64,000 nt of DNA from Acidobacteria subdivision 2 bacterium RH1 MAG20 (lineage in GTDB: Bacteria > Acidobacteriota > Terriglobia > Terriglobales > Acidobacteriaceae). The position numbers were made by a program, and so were the translations under genes. Under the pieces are notes generated by a model. The model saw only the letters and a list, made by a program, of their open reading frames with translations, searched no databases and had not been told where the DNA came from. This document shows positions 32,961 through 43,030 of this stretch, one piece after another. The stretch is from NCBI GenBank assembly GCA_002197545.1, contig NFUO01000467.1, positions 33,256-97,255 of the forward strand. The letters are read 5' to 3'. Every line of letters starts with the position of its first letter. The first letter of the stretch is position 1.

Positions 32961-33878
32961 TTATTGAAGCTGGGTTCCAGGGCGAACCTCAGTGGGAGCC
33001 TGAACTCGGGTTTTGTGCAGCTTGGTGGATAACTTGAGCTGTACTAGATCTTTGCCACCGGGAGCCGTGAAGGTGGCAATGTAGGTTTCAGCAACGGCTT
33101 TCTGAAACTGTTTGAGGTAAGGTTCCAAAGAGACAGGACTTCCCAATCCTTGATAGTAAGCAGTCCCGCCCGTGCCCTCGGCTATCTGGGCGAGATAGCT
33201 TTGACCGCTGAAGCTGGCTCGGCCGCCCCGAATGCCGGCATCGGAGAAGTAGATGGAGTAGACGGCGACGCCTGCTCTCTGCGAGTCCTTGACTGCAGTA
33301 TCAACATAAGGGCTGTCCTGGTTCATCATGCTGGTGCTGCCGTTGTAAGGGTCCACGCCGTCGGTGATCATGAGGACAAAGCGGGCCTTATGCGCGGCAC
33401 CGAAACTTGATTCTGGCCAGCTCTTGACGAAGTCGGAGAGGCAGAAGTAGGGGCTGGCGCTGAGTCCAGGGGAGCCCACTGGCATACGGATACTTTTAGC
33501 GGCGGAAGCGTAATCCGTCGTGAAGCTCTGCCCTGGGATGACCCGGCCGTTCTGCATATAGCCGACGAAGATTTCGTTTCCGGGGCTGAGATTTTGAACA
33601 AAGGTCCGGAGGTTGTTGAGTTCGCGGCCCAGACTCATGCGGAGACCGTCATCGATAAGGAGGGCTACCTGTGCTCCTGTAGCGGGGACCTGGGTCAGAT
33701 TGGAAAGCTGCACATTATGGCTATTGACCTTCGCGGTGAGATCGTTTGCGGTGGGGATGGTGGGATTCTTGGAGGTGATAGCTACGAGGGCCTGAGTGGG
33801 GGTGGGACCTTCCTGCTGGGCTTGTGCTGAGATTGTGGTTGCAGTCAGGAAGGTTAGAGCGAGCAGATAGCGGGTCAT
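32961..33878 (-). CDS. Secreted VWA-domain-like protein
   Basis: A 305-residue exported protein with signal peptide MTRYLLALTFLTATTISAQA. A von Willebrand A-like fold is indicated by VALLIDDGLRMSLGRELNNL and, later, ARFVLMITDGVDPY. The MIDAS motif DxSxS is degenerate (DDGLRMS), so metal binding may be weak or lost. The C-terminal part (VAETYIATFTAPGG) resembles other acidobacterial 'VWFA-related' secreted proteins. It is convergent with the arg cluster, 17 bases away. Function unknown. Confidence 0.75.
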   Translation of the reverse strand: MTRYLLALTFLTATTISAQAQQEGPTPTQALVAITSKNPTIPTANDLTAKVNSHNVQLSNLTQVPATGAQVALLIDDGLRMSLGRELNNLRTFVQNLSPGNEIFVGYMQNGRVIPGQSFTTDYASAAKSIRMPVGSPGLSASPYFCLSDFVKSWPESSFGAAHKARFVLMITDGVDPYNGSTSMMNQDSPYVDTAVKDSQRAGVAVYSIYFSDAGIRGGRASFSGQSYLAQIAEGTGGTAYYQGLGSPVSLEPYLKQFQKAVAETYIATFTAPGGKDLVQLKLSTKLHKTRVQAPTEVRPGTQLQ

Positions 33879-34367
33879 TTAGTTTCCTTCACTTGAGTTA
33901 GACGGACAGGTGCGGTGAGATGGGGTAGCAGTCGTGATTGCGAAATCTGGACACCCTATCTTAGAGCACTGGTTCCAACTTAAGTTCCGGCGATTTTCTT
34001 TTCATTGAGTACCCCCTCCCCGCAAATTTTATAAAGTATCTGGATTCAATAGTTTAGGCTGGAAGTCTAAATGCAAAGTCTTCATTTCAGACACTTTACA
34101 GGCAAAGTGTTCTTTCTAAAAGAGTTAGCCCCAACTGTGCCATGGGATTCAGTTTATTTCTCTACTAACTTTAGTGTAGCGGATTGAATGGAACTAAATG
34201 GCAATCTCTATCTGCGTTTTTTTTGTTGAAGTTAGGCGGAATTGGGGCTTGACAGATGTTTTTGAGGGTGTTTTTAAGGTTGGGGCGAGATGGGGATGGG
34301 ACACGAGGGGTGTAGGCAGCCTTGAAAGAAACGGCGATAGCTTGTGGCTGAGGAAATGGCTTGCATT

Positions 34368-34400
34368 CCCACCCTTCGCGGTAAGGCTGCGAAGGATGGG
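34368..34400. repeat. Imperfect inverted repeat, REP-like
   Basis: CCCACCCTTCGC and GCGAAGGATGGG form a 12-bp stem with one mismatch around a 9-base loop, followed by GGCACCCGAG. It has the look of a dispersed acidobacterial palindrome; copy number cannot be judged from one window. Confidence 0.5.
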
Positions 34401-34443
34401 GCACCCGAGTTTTTGGGTGGGTACACCTTTATAGCTGTGGGAA

Positions 34444-34469
34444 CCCATGTCCCAAAATTGGGACATGGG
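34444..34469 (-). terminator. Hairpin downstream of the propeller gene
   Basis: CCCATGTCCCAA and its exact complement, separated by two As, lie 27 bases beyond the stop of the minus-strand propeller gene. There is no clean T run, so it could be a terminator without a strong U tract or part of the neighbouring repeat. Confidence 0.4.
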
Positions 34470-34495
34470 CACCGCTTGGTTTGGGAAGGGGGCTG

Positions 34496-36007
34496 CTATG
34501 GTGCCGTGACGCGAACAGCGACGCCTTTGCCTTGAAGAGGAACGAGGGTATGAACTGAATCCGAATCCGTGCGGATGACAGTCATATTGGTTGAGTCAAG
34601 AGAGGTAACATAGACTTTTCCGGTCGGACTGCCTGTGGTGGCAGCAATCCAGCCTGGATGTCCGCAGAGAGTAGGGACAGCCGCTGTTGTGCAGGTACCG
34701 CTCGTCTGGCTGGGGATGTCAGGCAGGCTGGTGATGGTCGCAGTGACAGTATTGGTGCTGAGGTTGATCACTGAGACGGAGCAGACAGTGCTGACTCCGG
34801 GGACAGCCGGCGCTGGACCGCATGGGAGGGTAGGATCTCCGGCATTTGCAACGTAAGCGCGGGTCCCGTCCTGCAGGACCGAGACCATGACCGGGTTGAT
34901 GCCAACCGGAACTGTGGCGAGAACTGTTCCAAAGCCGATGGCGTCTACCGGATTGTTCGGATCGCAGTTTGGATTGGTTGGGAGAGAGGACGCCGAGCAG
35001 AGCGGAATACTGATGATGCTAACAGTGCCGGGCGAGCTACTGGTAGCGCCGGCGTTGGCGACAACCATTTCATTGCGGGTTGGCGCAAAGTCAGCCCATA
35101 GGGGTGACGTGCCCGCGCCGCCAAGGGATATGGGGTTGGTGCTGCCGCTCGGCACAACGTCAAGCTGATTGGTCTGGGAGTTGATGACGCTGACCGTACC
35201 ATCTCCCTTGTTCATGACGAAGGCACGCCTTGCATCTGCCGTCATGACGCCATAGACCGGGTTTTTGCCGACAGGGATGATCGTCTTATCGGGAGTATTA
35301 CTGGTGGTTTCGATCGTAGTGACTTGGCCGCTACCGGAAACATCCTGACCGAGGGCGTAGACGCGAGGCGCGCCGGAGATACCGACGACGTAGGTCGGAT
35401 TGTTTACCGCAAACTCCTGGTCAAGCACCAGAGCACCCGAATTGCTTACGATGAGATCGGCGACCGACTGTCTTCCAGCTTGCGGAATGTAGGTGTAAGT
35501 CCCCTCAGGAATGATGCTGACCGGATTTGCCCCTGAGAGCAGGGTTGTCTGAAGAACCTGGCTGCTCAGCAGTGACGTGCTGATCGCAAATTTGTTGACG
35601 GTGGTGTCCCGATTGAGGGTGTAACCATTGGCTGCCCCAGTAGTCCCTGCACTATCGAGCGCGAGATAATAGGGGTCCACTCCAACATTCGCGGTGATGA
35701 GTACCGTGTCCCCTGAAAAATCGACGAAGGTCACCAGGCCTTGCGTACTTGGGCCGGTCGTTGAGATGGCGATTGCATACTTTGTCGGCTGACCTGCTGG
35801 CCCAACGGGGTTGATAGCAGTGACGACCGGCCGATAGGTGTTGCCGCATCCAATAAGAGATGCCGAGGTTGCGGCTGCCAGAGCGAACCTGAATGCGAAC
35901 CGGGTTACGGACCGAATAGGACGTGGACCGCGTGGCTGTGTATTTGCTTCTGCTTCGATCTTTGCTAAATGCAAAACTGCTCCCGCCATGATGCTGGTGT
36001 TGGCCAT
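34496..36007 (-). CDS. YVTN-type beta-propeller lipoprotein
   Basis: About 503 residues. A lipobox-like SLIGC is followed by GNTYRP, suggesting a lipid-anchored exported protein; the region before it is unusually long for a signal peptide, so the true start may differ from the ATG taken here (36007; a GTG at 36031 is the alternative). Repeats of about 45-50 residues carry the propeller pattern, for example GKNPVYGVMTADARRAFVMN, GDGTVSVINSQTNQ, GINPVMVSVLQDGTRAYVAN and CSVSVINLSTNTVTATI. Such proteins are common secreted scaffolds; the ligand is unknown. Its start is only 32 bases from the divergent DUF92 gene. Confidence 0.8.
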   Translation of the reverse strand: MANTSIMAGAVLHLAKIEAEANTQPRGPRPIRSVTRFAFRFALAAATSASLIGCGNTYRPVVTAINPVGPAGQPTKYAIAISTTGPSTQGLVTFVDFSGDTVLITANVGVDPYYLALDSAGTTGAANGYTLNRDTTVNKFAISTSLLSSQVLQTTLLSGANPVSIIPEGTYTYIPQAGRQSVADLIVSNSGALVLDQEFAVNNPTYVVGISGAPRVYALGQDVSGSGQVTTIETTSNTPDKTIIPVGKNPVYGVMTADARRAFVMNKGDGTVSVINSQTNQLDVVPSGSTNPISLGGAGTSPLWADFAPTRNEMVVANAGATSSSPGTVSIISIPLCSASSLPTNPNCDPNNPVDAIGFGTVLATVPVGINPVMVSVLQDGTRAYVANAGDPTLPCGPAPAVPGVSTVCSVSVINLSTNTVTATITSLPDIPSQTSGTCTTAAVPTLCGHPGWIAATTGSPTGKVYVTSLDSTNMTVIRTDSDSVHTLVPLQGKGVAVRVTAP

Positions 36008-36039
36008 GCTCAAGGACTGATTGTAAATCACCTGAGAGA

Positions 36040-36933
36040 ATGAAGTTGACGATGGACGAGGAAATGCAAAGTCAGGGAAGACAAAAGGCTATCCCGCAAA
36101 GACGAGATCACATGCAAAGCATGGCGCTGGTGTGGGTGGTCGCTCCACTTCTTGCATTGGGCGCGCTATATCTGCCCCTCCATGAAGTTGCGCGTGAGTC
36201 CTCTTTTGCGCTTTTTATGCCGTGGATCGCACCTCTTCTGATCAGCTTTGGCTTTGCTGCGCTGGTCTGGCTGCTGAAGGCAGCAACACTTCCAGGCGCG
36301 GGTATCGGTTTTCTGGTTTGCATGATTGTTTCGCAACCGCTGGCGGCGAGGGGGACATCCAGCATGTCCCGAATGGCACTGCCGGCGCTGATGATGCTGT
36401 TTCTGCTTACGTTTCTTGCTACCCGATTCGGACGGGGAAAGAAGGAGTCGCGCCATGTGGCTGAAAGGCGCAGCGGGAGACGGGCTTCGCAGATCGTCGC
36501 CAATCTGGGCGTGGCAGCGCTTTGCGGGGCATTGGGATGGTATGTCGGCTGCATCGCGGCCCTGGCCGAGGCCACCGCGGATACAGTGTCGTCGGAGGTC
36601 GGGCAGGCCGTTGGGGCGCGCGCATTGCTCATTACCACAGGGCAACCGGTGCCGGCGGGAACCGATGGAGGACTCAGTGTGGCCGGCACTGCGACCGGAA
36701 TTGCTGCCGCTGCACTGGTTGTGGCCGTAGGGATGGCGCATATCCGACGATGGCCGGATGCATGTCTCGTCCTGGTCGCGTCGTGCGCGGGATTGTTTTT
36801 CGATAGTGTGCTGGGGGCGACGGTGGAAGCGCGGGGCTGGCTAGGGAATGACCTCGTCAACTTCTGCTCTACCCTGTTTGCCGCGGGACTGGCTGTTGCA
36901 TGGATTTTTCTTCGCGGCAGAATTGTCTTTTAG
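36040..36933 (+). CDS. DUF92 / TMEM19 family membrane protein
   Basis: A 297-residue multi-pass membrane protein. The DUF92 signature is visible: EATADTVSSEVGQAVG, then LITTGQPVPAGTDGGLSVAG, then FFDSVLGATVE. Relatives include plant VTE6 (phytyl-phosphate kinase), and a prenyl or phytyl phosphate kinase role is possible but unproven for bacterial members. The N-terminus is uncertain: ATGs at 36040, 36052, 36064 and 36112 are all in frame and only the third has a GAGGA-like sequence close by. It shares a very short divergent promoter region with the propeller gene. Confidence 0.82.
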   Translation: MKLTMDEEMQSQGRQKAIPQRRDHMQSMALVWVVAPLLALGALYLPLHEVARESSFALFMPWIAPLLISFGFAALVWLLKAATLPGAGIGFLVCMIVSQPLAARGTSSMSRMALPALMMLFLLTFLATRFGRGKKESRHVAERRSGRRASQIVANLGVAALCGALGWYVGCIAALAEATADTVSSEVGQAVGARALLITTGQPVPAGTDGGLSVAGTATGIAAAALVVAVGMAHIRRWPDACLVLVASCAGLFFDSVLGATVEARGWLGNDLVNFCSTLFAAGLAVAWIFLRGRIVF

Positions 36934-36997
36934 CGGAACAGAAGCCGATAGGTCAGGCTTTCAGAGGGTGCTGAAAAAGTCTGTTGTGGCAATGAAA

Positions 36998-37062
36998 GAG
37001 AAGGACCGGGGCTAAAGCCCATTGTATTTTCAGACATTTGTCGTGGGGTTGAAGCCCCACGC
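36998..37062. repeat. Two small hairpins, REP-like
   Basis: GGGCT-AA-AGCCC at 37009-37020 and CGTGGGG/CCCCACG (37042-37048 and 37055-37061, loop TTGAAG) lie between two convergent genes. The GGGGCTAAAGCCC and GGGGTTGAAGCCCC style is that of dispersed palindromes; they may also end transcription from both sides. Confidence 0.45.
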
Positions 37063-37219
37063 TAATCCGAAAAGCACCAACAAAGGAGTTTTTCCGCAGC
37101 CTGTGAAGCCCTTGTTTTTCGCATTGATGGAAACATGGGGCTTCCCCACCCCAGTCCGCCCCATGCTGGTATAGAACGCGCCATTGGCGCGTCTCCAGGT
37201 CTGAAATATGCCGATCACC

Positions 37220-37900
37220 CTAAAGATCGGGTTCGCCCTCAAGCCAGCTATGCAGCCAGCCCACATCGAGATGAAGCCGCAGCGCGGTGTAGCCGAGCAT
37301 CTCATGAAAGTAGCGCATGGCCATATCGTAGTTGCTGATATGCCCGAGGGCAGGACGCGGCGAGGTATAGACGCGCAGGCCAACATCCTGGCAGAGTTCG
37401 CGGATACGGAAGAGGTGCGTGCCGTCGCTGACGACGACGATAGATTTGAGATTGTTCTCTTGAGCGATGGCAGCGAGACGGTGGACCTGCTGCTCGGTGT
37501 CGGTGGAGCGGGTTTCGGCGATAATGTTGCCGAAGGGAATGCCGCTGGCAAGCAGATAATCGCGGCCTACGCCGCCCTCGGTGTTGCCGGAGTCCTTGTC
37601 GGTGCCGCCGCCGAGCGTGATGACCAAGGGGGCAATCTGCTTGCGGTAGAGTTCGACGGCATGGTCGAGACGGGCGTGGAAGACGGGCGAGGGATGGCCT
37701 GAGTATTCAGCCGCGCCAAAGACGGCGATGGCATCGGCTGGCTGCGCCTGGTCCTGATTGGCGACTTGTGCAATCTGCTGATAGACCCAGACGAACCAAC
37801 CCAGCGCCACGAGCAGAAAGAGCGCCAAAAGACGGCGGAAAAAGATGCTGCTCCGAGAAGGGCGGCGAGTGTGACGCAGATTGGATGAGGAAACGATCAT
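37220..37900 (-). CDS. YdcF/ElyC (DUF218) family protein
   Basis: A 226-residue protein with one N-terminal membrane helix (FFRRLLALFLLVALGWFVWV) and a DUF218 domain outside the membrane. Visible marks are ADAIAVFGAAEYSGHPSPVF, RLDHAVELYR, LVITLGGGTDKDS, YLLASGIP and ETRSTDTEQQVHRL. Relatives SanA and ElyC affect envelope integrity and peptidoglycan or enterobacterial antigen synthesis. It follows the YrdC-type gene on the same strand after 93 bases. Confidence 0.87.
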   Translation of the reverse strand: MIVSSSNLRHTRRPSRSSIFFRRLLALFLLVALGWFVWVYQQIAQVANQDQAQPADAIAVFGAAEYSGHPSPVFHARLDHAVELYRKQIAPLVITLGGGTDKDSGNTEGGVGRDYLLASGIPFGNIIAETRSTDTEQQVHRLAAIAQENNLKSIVVVSDGTHLFRIRELCQDVGLRVYTSPRPALGHISNYDMAMRYFHEMLGYTALRLHLDVGWLHSWLEGEPDL

Positions 37901-37993
37901 CGGGTATCGGGTGTGGGCAATGAAAGATGAGTTTACGGCACACGGGAGCGGATTGGGGAATATCGTTTTGCGGGATGCCGCGGTTGCTGCTTT

Positions 37994-38692
37994 TCAGCGT
38001 TGCAGTGTAAGCGCGATTTCATGGGTCGGGATGGCTCCCTCGCGGAGGATCATCCATGAGTTGCCGCCGCCGGAGAGATCGACGATAGTGGTCGGCATGG
38101 AGCGAGCGGTGGGGCCACCATCGACGATCAGCGGAATTTTGTCGCCGAGTTGCTCGAGCACGCAGTTGGCGTAGGTACATTCGGGGTAACCGTGGAGGTT
38201 TGCGCTGGTCGCCGTGATGGGAAGGCCGAGCTGCTTAACGACAGCGCGGGAGATTGCCGCCTCGGGAACGCGAAGGGCCACATTGCCGGTGTTGGCTGTG
38301 ACGCGAAGCGGAAGCCGGGAGCCTGCCTTGACGATGATGGTGAGTGGACCGGGCCAGAATTTTTCTGCCAGGCGATCGAATGCGGAGTCGAGCTGGCGGG
38401 CTATCTCGTATGCCTGCGCTACCTCGGCGATAAGCAGCGAAAGAGGCTTATGTCGGGCGCGGGATTTCAAATCGTAGATGCGATCCACCGCCCTTAGATT
38501 GACCGGATCGACGGCGAGACCGTAGAAGGTGTCGGTCGGCAGAGCGACGACGTTGCCGTGGTTCAGGCTGCGGACGACCTGGTTGATGAGCTCGGGTTCC
38601 GGCTCGTCGGGATGGATGCGGAGTGTCTCGGCCGTCAAAATTCTGGCTCCTGTGCCGGGTGCGGCATAAAAGTCGCAAACTCGCACCAGCAT
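37994..38692 (-). CDS. Sua5/YciO/YrdC family protein (probable threonylcarbamoyl-AMP synthase)
   Basis: A 232-residue YrdC-domain protein. Members make threonylcarbamoyl-AMP for the t6A37 modification of ANN-decoding tRNAs. Seen: VVALPTDTFYGLAVD near residues 48-62, the KSRARHKPLSLL loop, ITATSANLHG and an Arg-rich tail. The K-x-R-x-x-x-KPL and SAN motifs favour the active YrdC/Sua5 branch over YciO. It lacks the extra Sua5 domain. Divergent from the RNA methyltransferase gene, 71 bases apart. Confidence 0.88.
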   Translation of the reverse strand: MLVRVCDFYAAPGTGARILTAETLRIHPDEPEPELINQVVRSLNHGNVVALPTDTFYGLAVDPVNLRAVDRIYDLKSRARHKPLSLLIAEVAQAYEIARQLDSAFDRLAEKFWPGPLTIIVKAGSRLPLRVTANTGNVALRVPEAAISRAVVKQLGLPITATSANLHGYPECTYANCVLEQLGDKIPLIVDGGPTARSMPTTIVDLSGGGNSWMILREGAIPTHEIALTLQR

Positions 38693-38763
38693 ATCAGCTT
38701 GGCGGCTGGAGGATGGGATGCCGCCTCTGCCGTATGCGCGGTGGACAGCGTAAGATTTGCGTG

Positions 38764-39566
38764 ATGCCTCTCTTTGATAAGCCCGCGATTTCTGCTGTCG
38801 TTTCGAGCCGGACGAATAGCCGTGTGAAGCAGTTGCGAGCGGCGTTTGCAGGCCATGCGAGGTTGAGCGGCGGAATGGTGGCGATTGAGGGCGATCATCT
38901 GCTGGCCGAGGCGCTGCGGAGCGGCATGGTGCTGAAGACTGTGTTCGTGAGTGAACGGCGGGAGGTTCCCACGATCATTCCGCGTGGGGTGGAGGTGCTG
39001 CGGCTTACGGATGAGGTGTTTGGGAGTGTGGTGGAGACGAAGTCTCCGCAGGGGGTGGCTGCGCTGATTGTGCCGCCGGTTTCTGTAGTGGACGATGTGA
39101 TGCGTGTGGTGCCGCTGATTCTGATTGTTGCGGGATTGCAGGACCCAGGGAATCTGGGGACGCTGGTGCGCTCGGCTGAGGCATTTGGGGCGACGGGAGT
39201 TCTAACTACTGCGGGAACGGTGAGTGCCTGGAACCAGAAGGCCCTGCGGGCGAGTGTGGGCAGCGTGTTTCGGATACCGGTTGTAGAGGTGGTGGCGGAT
39301 GAGGTGGCTGCGTTGAAAGCGCGGGGAGTGAGATTGCTGGCGGCGGTAGGGTCGGATGATTTTGGCACGACGGCTGCGCAGGAGATGGATTTCACCGGGG
39401 CTTGTGCGCTGATGATCGGCAATGAGGGAGCGGGGTTAGCGGCAGAGTGGATGAAGATGGCCGATGCGCGGGTGACGATTCCCTGCCCTGGGCCGGTTGA
39501 AAGTTTGAATGCGGCGGTTGCGGGGTCTCTACTGTTGTATGAGGCTTCGCGACAGAGGAGTTTGCG

Positions 39567-39570
<4 letters not shown>
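38764..39570 (+). CDS. SpoU/TrmH-family RNA 2'-O-methyltransferase
   Basis: A 268-residue SPOUT-class methyltransferase acting on rRNA or tRNA. I use the ATG at 38764 because the upstream extension overlaps the divergent YrdC gene and lacks family sequence. The N-terminal substrate-binding domain (RVKQLRAAFAGHARLSG, VAIEGDHLLAEAL) is followed by the knotted SAM domain with LQDPGNLGTLVRSAEAFGA, LMIGNEGAGLAAEW and PGPVESLNAAVAGSLLLYE. These are the three classical SpoU motifs. The target nucleotide cannot be read. rarA starts within its stop codon (ATGA). Confidence 0.9.
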
Positions 39571-40904
<1,334 letters not shown>

Positions 40905-41050
40905 CTAGTCTGAAAAAATATCTCTACTTCATGTGCAGGTCTTCCTATTCGGCAAGTCTCATCAAAAGCTTTCGATCTGAAAAGTTGTACCCTTAGAGCA
41001 GTTTTGGAGTAGGTGTAGAGGATCAAAGAACAGACAACAACAAAGACGGA

Positions 41051-41085
41051 ATACCGAGGTTCTTCGCTGCGCTCAGAATGACAAC
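41051..41085 (-). repeat. Solitary dispersed repeat of the GTCATTC family
   Basis: Read on the minus strand the segment is CGTTGTCATTCTGAGCGCAG followed by CGAAGAACCTCGGTAT, the same GTTGTCATTC...GAA...(A/C)TCT plan as the copies around the GIY-YIG gene, in a more diverged form. It lies in the 242-base gap between rarA and the dehydrogenase gene, which otherwise shows nothing. Confidence 0.6.
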
Positions 41086-41146
41086 GTTTTTTGATGACTC
41101 CATAACATCTACAAAACTGCTTTAGCTAACGAGGTTTCTGCTCACA

Positions 41147-42214
41147 ATGAAGGCTTTGCTACTCTTCGAGTACAAACATCTGGAAGTCCGCGATCTGCCG
41201 AATCCTGTTCCCGGTCCAAACGATGTTCTCATCCAAGTTGCGGCCTGCGGCATATGCGGCAGCGATGTGCATGGATATGATGGCTCCTCTGGACGGCGTA
41301 TTCCTCCTGTTGTCATGGGCCATGAAGCAGCGGGAATTGTCGCTGCCGTTGGCTCCGCAGTCAGTACAGTCGCCAAAGGCGACCGAGTCACCTTCGATTC
41401 CACGGTCTACTGCGGCATATGCGATTTCTGCCGCAGAGGGGATGTCAACCTTTGCGACAATCGACAGGTAGCCGGCGTCTCTTGCGGCGAATATAGCCGC
41501 GCCGGTGCATTCGCCGAATACGTCACCGTGCCGGAGCGCATCCTGTACCCATTGCCTTCCTCGCTGTCCTTTGCTGAGGCAGCGATGCTCGAAGCTGTCT
41601 CGGTGGCACTTCATGCAGTGCGCGTCTCAGAGATTGGCGGCGGCGAAACAGCTCTGGTCATCGGCGCTGGAATGATCGGGCTGCTGATTTTGCAGGCTGC
41701 GCGGGCTGCGGGCTGCTCACGCATATTTATTGCTGACGTCGACGCCACCCGCCTGAAACTGGCGACGGAATTGGGAGCCGATAAGACGCTTCAACTCTCC
41801 GAGGCGGAGCTGCTTCACGAAATTCTGCGGCTTACCGAAGGACGCGGTGTAGATATTGTGCTCGAAGCTGTGGGCCGAGATGAGACCGTCAACGGCGCAA
41901 TTAATTGCGTGCGCAAGGGAGGCACAGTCACGCTGGTAGGAAATATCGCATCCCAGGTTTCTATCCCCTTGCAGAAAGTTGTGACGCGGCAGATTCGCCT
42001 GCAAGGCTCCTGTGCCTCGTCCGGTGAATACCCTCAGGCGATGCAACTAATTGCCGACGGAAAGATCAAAGTTAACCCCCTCATCACTGCCGTTGCACCC
42101 TTGAGCGATGGGCCGGAGTGGTTTAAACGCCTCTATGCGCGTGAACCGAATCTGATGAAGATCGTTCTCGACCCACGTGAAGACCCAGGTGAAAGTTCAA
42201 TCTCAAAATCATGA
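41147..42214 (+). CDS. Zinc-dependent medium-chain dehydrogenase (sorbitol/idonate dehydrogenase-like)
   Basis: A 355-residue MDR enzyme that oxidises a polyol or sugar acid with NAD(P). The catalytic zinc region is CGICGSDVHGYD with GHEAAG following. The structural zinc lobe has four cysteines in CGICDFCRRGDVNLC, and the Rossmann motif is ALVIGAGMIGLLIL. The stop overlaps the start of the SDR gene (ATGA), giving an MDR plus SDR pair like E. coli idnD and idnO. An idonate/ketogluconate-type route is therefore a reasonable guess, though galactitol-phosphate-type enzymes look similar. Confidence 0.88.
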   Translation: MKALLLFEYKHLEVRDLPNPVPGPNDVLIQVAACGICGSDVHGYDGSSGRRIPPVVMGHEAAGIVAAVGSAVSTVAKGDRVTFDSTVYCGICDFCRRGDVNLCDNRQVAGVSCGEYSRAGAFAEYVTVPERILYPLPSSLSFAEAAMLEAVSVALHAVRVSEIGGGETALVIGAGMIGLLILQAARAAGCSRIFIADVDATRLKLATELGADKTLQLSEAELLHEILRLTEGRGVDIVLEAVGRDETVNGAINCVRKGGTVTLVGNIASQVSIPLQKVVTRQIRLQGSCASSGEYPQAMQLIADGKIKVNPLITAVAPLSDGPEWFKRLYAREPNLMKIVLDPREDPGESSISKS

Positions 42215-42993
42215 CCAATCCACTCTTCGATCTGACCGGACAAACAGCGCTCGTCACCGGAGCCAGCCGCGGCCTTGGACAATGCTTCGCCCGCGCACTT
42301 GCTAAAGCTGGAGCGGACCTCGTCCTCACCAGCAGGAACCATGAAGACATTTCGTCGTTCGCGGCGGAGATAGAAGCGATGGGCTGCAAGGTCGTCGCGC
42401 TCGACCTTGACGTGCGCGACCATAGCAGCATCGAGCGCATGGCTGCTGCAGCCGAGGCGGCTTGCGGTCAGATCCATGTTCTCGTCAACAACGCCGGATG
42501 CAACGTGCGCAAGCCCGCTCTCGATGTCAGCTGGGATGACTGGAACCTTGTGCTCGAAACTAATCTCAGAGGCAGCTTCTTTGTCGCGCAACACATGGCG
42601 CGCCGCATGGTGCCGCACTGCTATGGCCGCATCATCAACATCGGCTCGGTGACAAGCGTATTTGGTTATGCAGGCCTCGCACCTTATGGCGCAAGTCGCG
42701 GCGGTATCCGGCAACTTACGATGAGCCTCGCAGACGATTGGGGCAAGCATGGGATTACGGTCAACTGTCTCGCTCCGGGCTGGTTTCAGACGGAGCAGAA
42801 CAAAGTGCTTTACGAGAATAAGGAATGGGTCGAGTATCTCACTGACCGTATCCCTGTGAAGCGGCCTGGCGAACCGCGCGACCTTGAAGGAGCAGTCGTT
42901 TTTCTTGCTTCGGAATCGAGCCGCTACATTACCGGGCAGACACTTCTAGTTGACGGCGGCATCTCGACCGGAGCGACACGCGCAACTGTTTAG
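42211..42993 (+). CDS. SDR family oxidoreductase (gluconate 5-dehydrogenase-like) with Arg in place of the catalytic Lys
   Basis: A 260-residue classical short-chain dehydrogenase. Cofactor motif ALVTGASRGLGQ, then NNAGCN, then the catalytic serine in INIGSVTS and tyrosine in PYGASRGG. The YxxxK motif reads YGASR (codon CGC), so the catalytic lysine is replaced by arginine. The C-terminal GQTLLVDGG is conserved. It may belong to a YxxxR subgroup or have altered activity. Translationally coupled to the zinc dehydrogenase upstream. Confidence 0.88.
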   Translation: MTNPLFDLTGQTALVTGASRGLGQCFARALAKAGADLVLTSRNHEDISSFAAEIEAMGCKVVALDLDVRDHSSIERMAAAAEAACGQIHVLVNNAGCNVRKPALDVSWDDWNLVLETNLRGSFFVAQHMARRMVPHCYGRIINIGSVTSVFGYAGLAPYGASRGGIRQLTMSLADDWGKHGITVNCLAPGWFQTEQNKVLYENKEWVEYLTDRIPVKRPGEPRDLEGAVVFLASESSRYITGQTLLVDGGISTGATRATV

Positions 42994-43030
42994 CCGCTCT
43001 ACTTTGCCTGGCACGCAATACAATGAAGAT

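Larger units (their letters stand above)
33879..34495. other. Intergenic region with repeat-like sequence, no gene seen
   Basis: About 617 bases with no convincing ORF: the short frames here have no ribosome site and no recognisable product. An AT-rich block at 34060-34125 contains two near-copies of GCAAAGT-C/G-TTC about 35 bp apart. The right half carries two hairpins, listed separately. The block looks like dispersed repeat material rather than a regulatory leader. Confidence 0.5.

Noticed and set aside
34198..34434. Short frame in the repeat-rich gap
   Set aside because: No ribosome site, no recognisable product, and it overlaps repeat-like hairpins.
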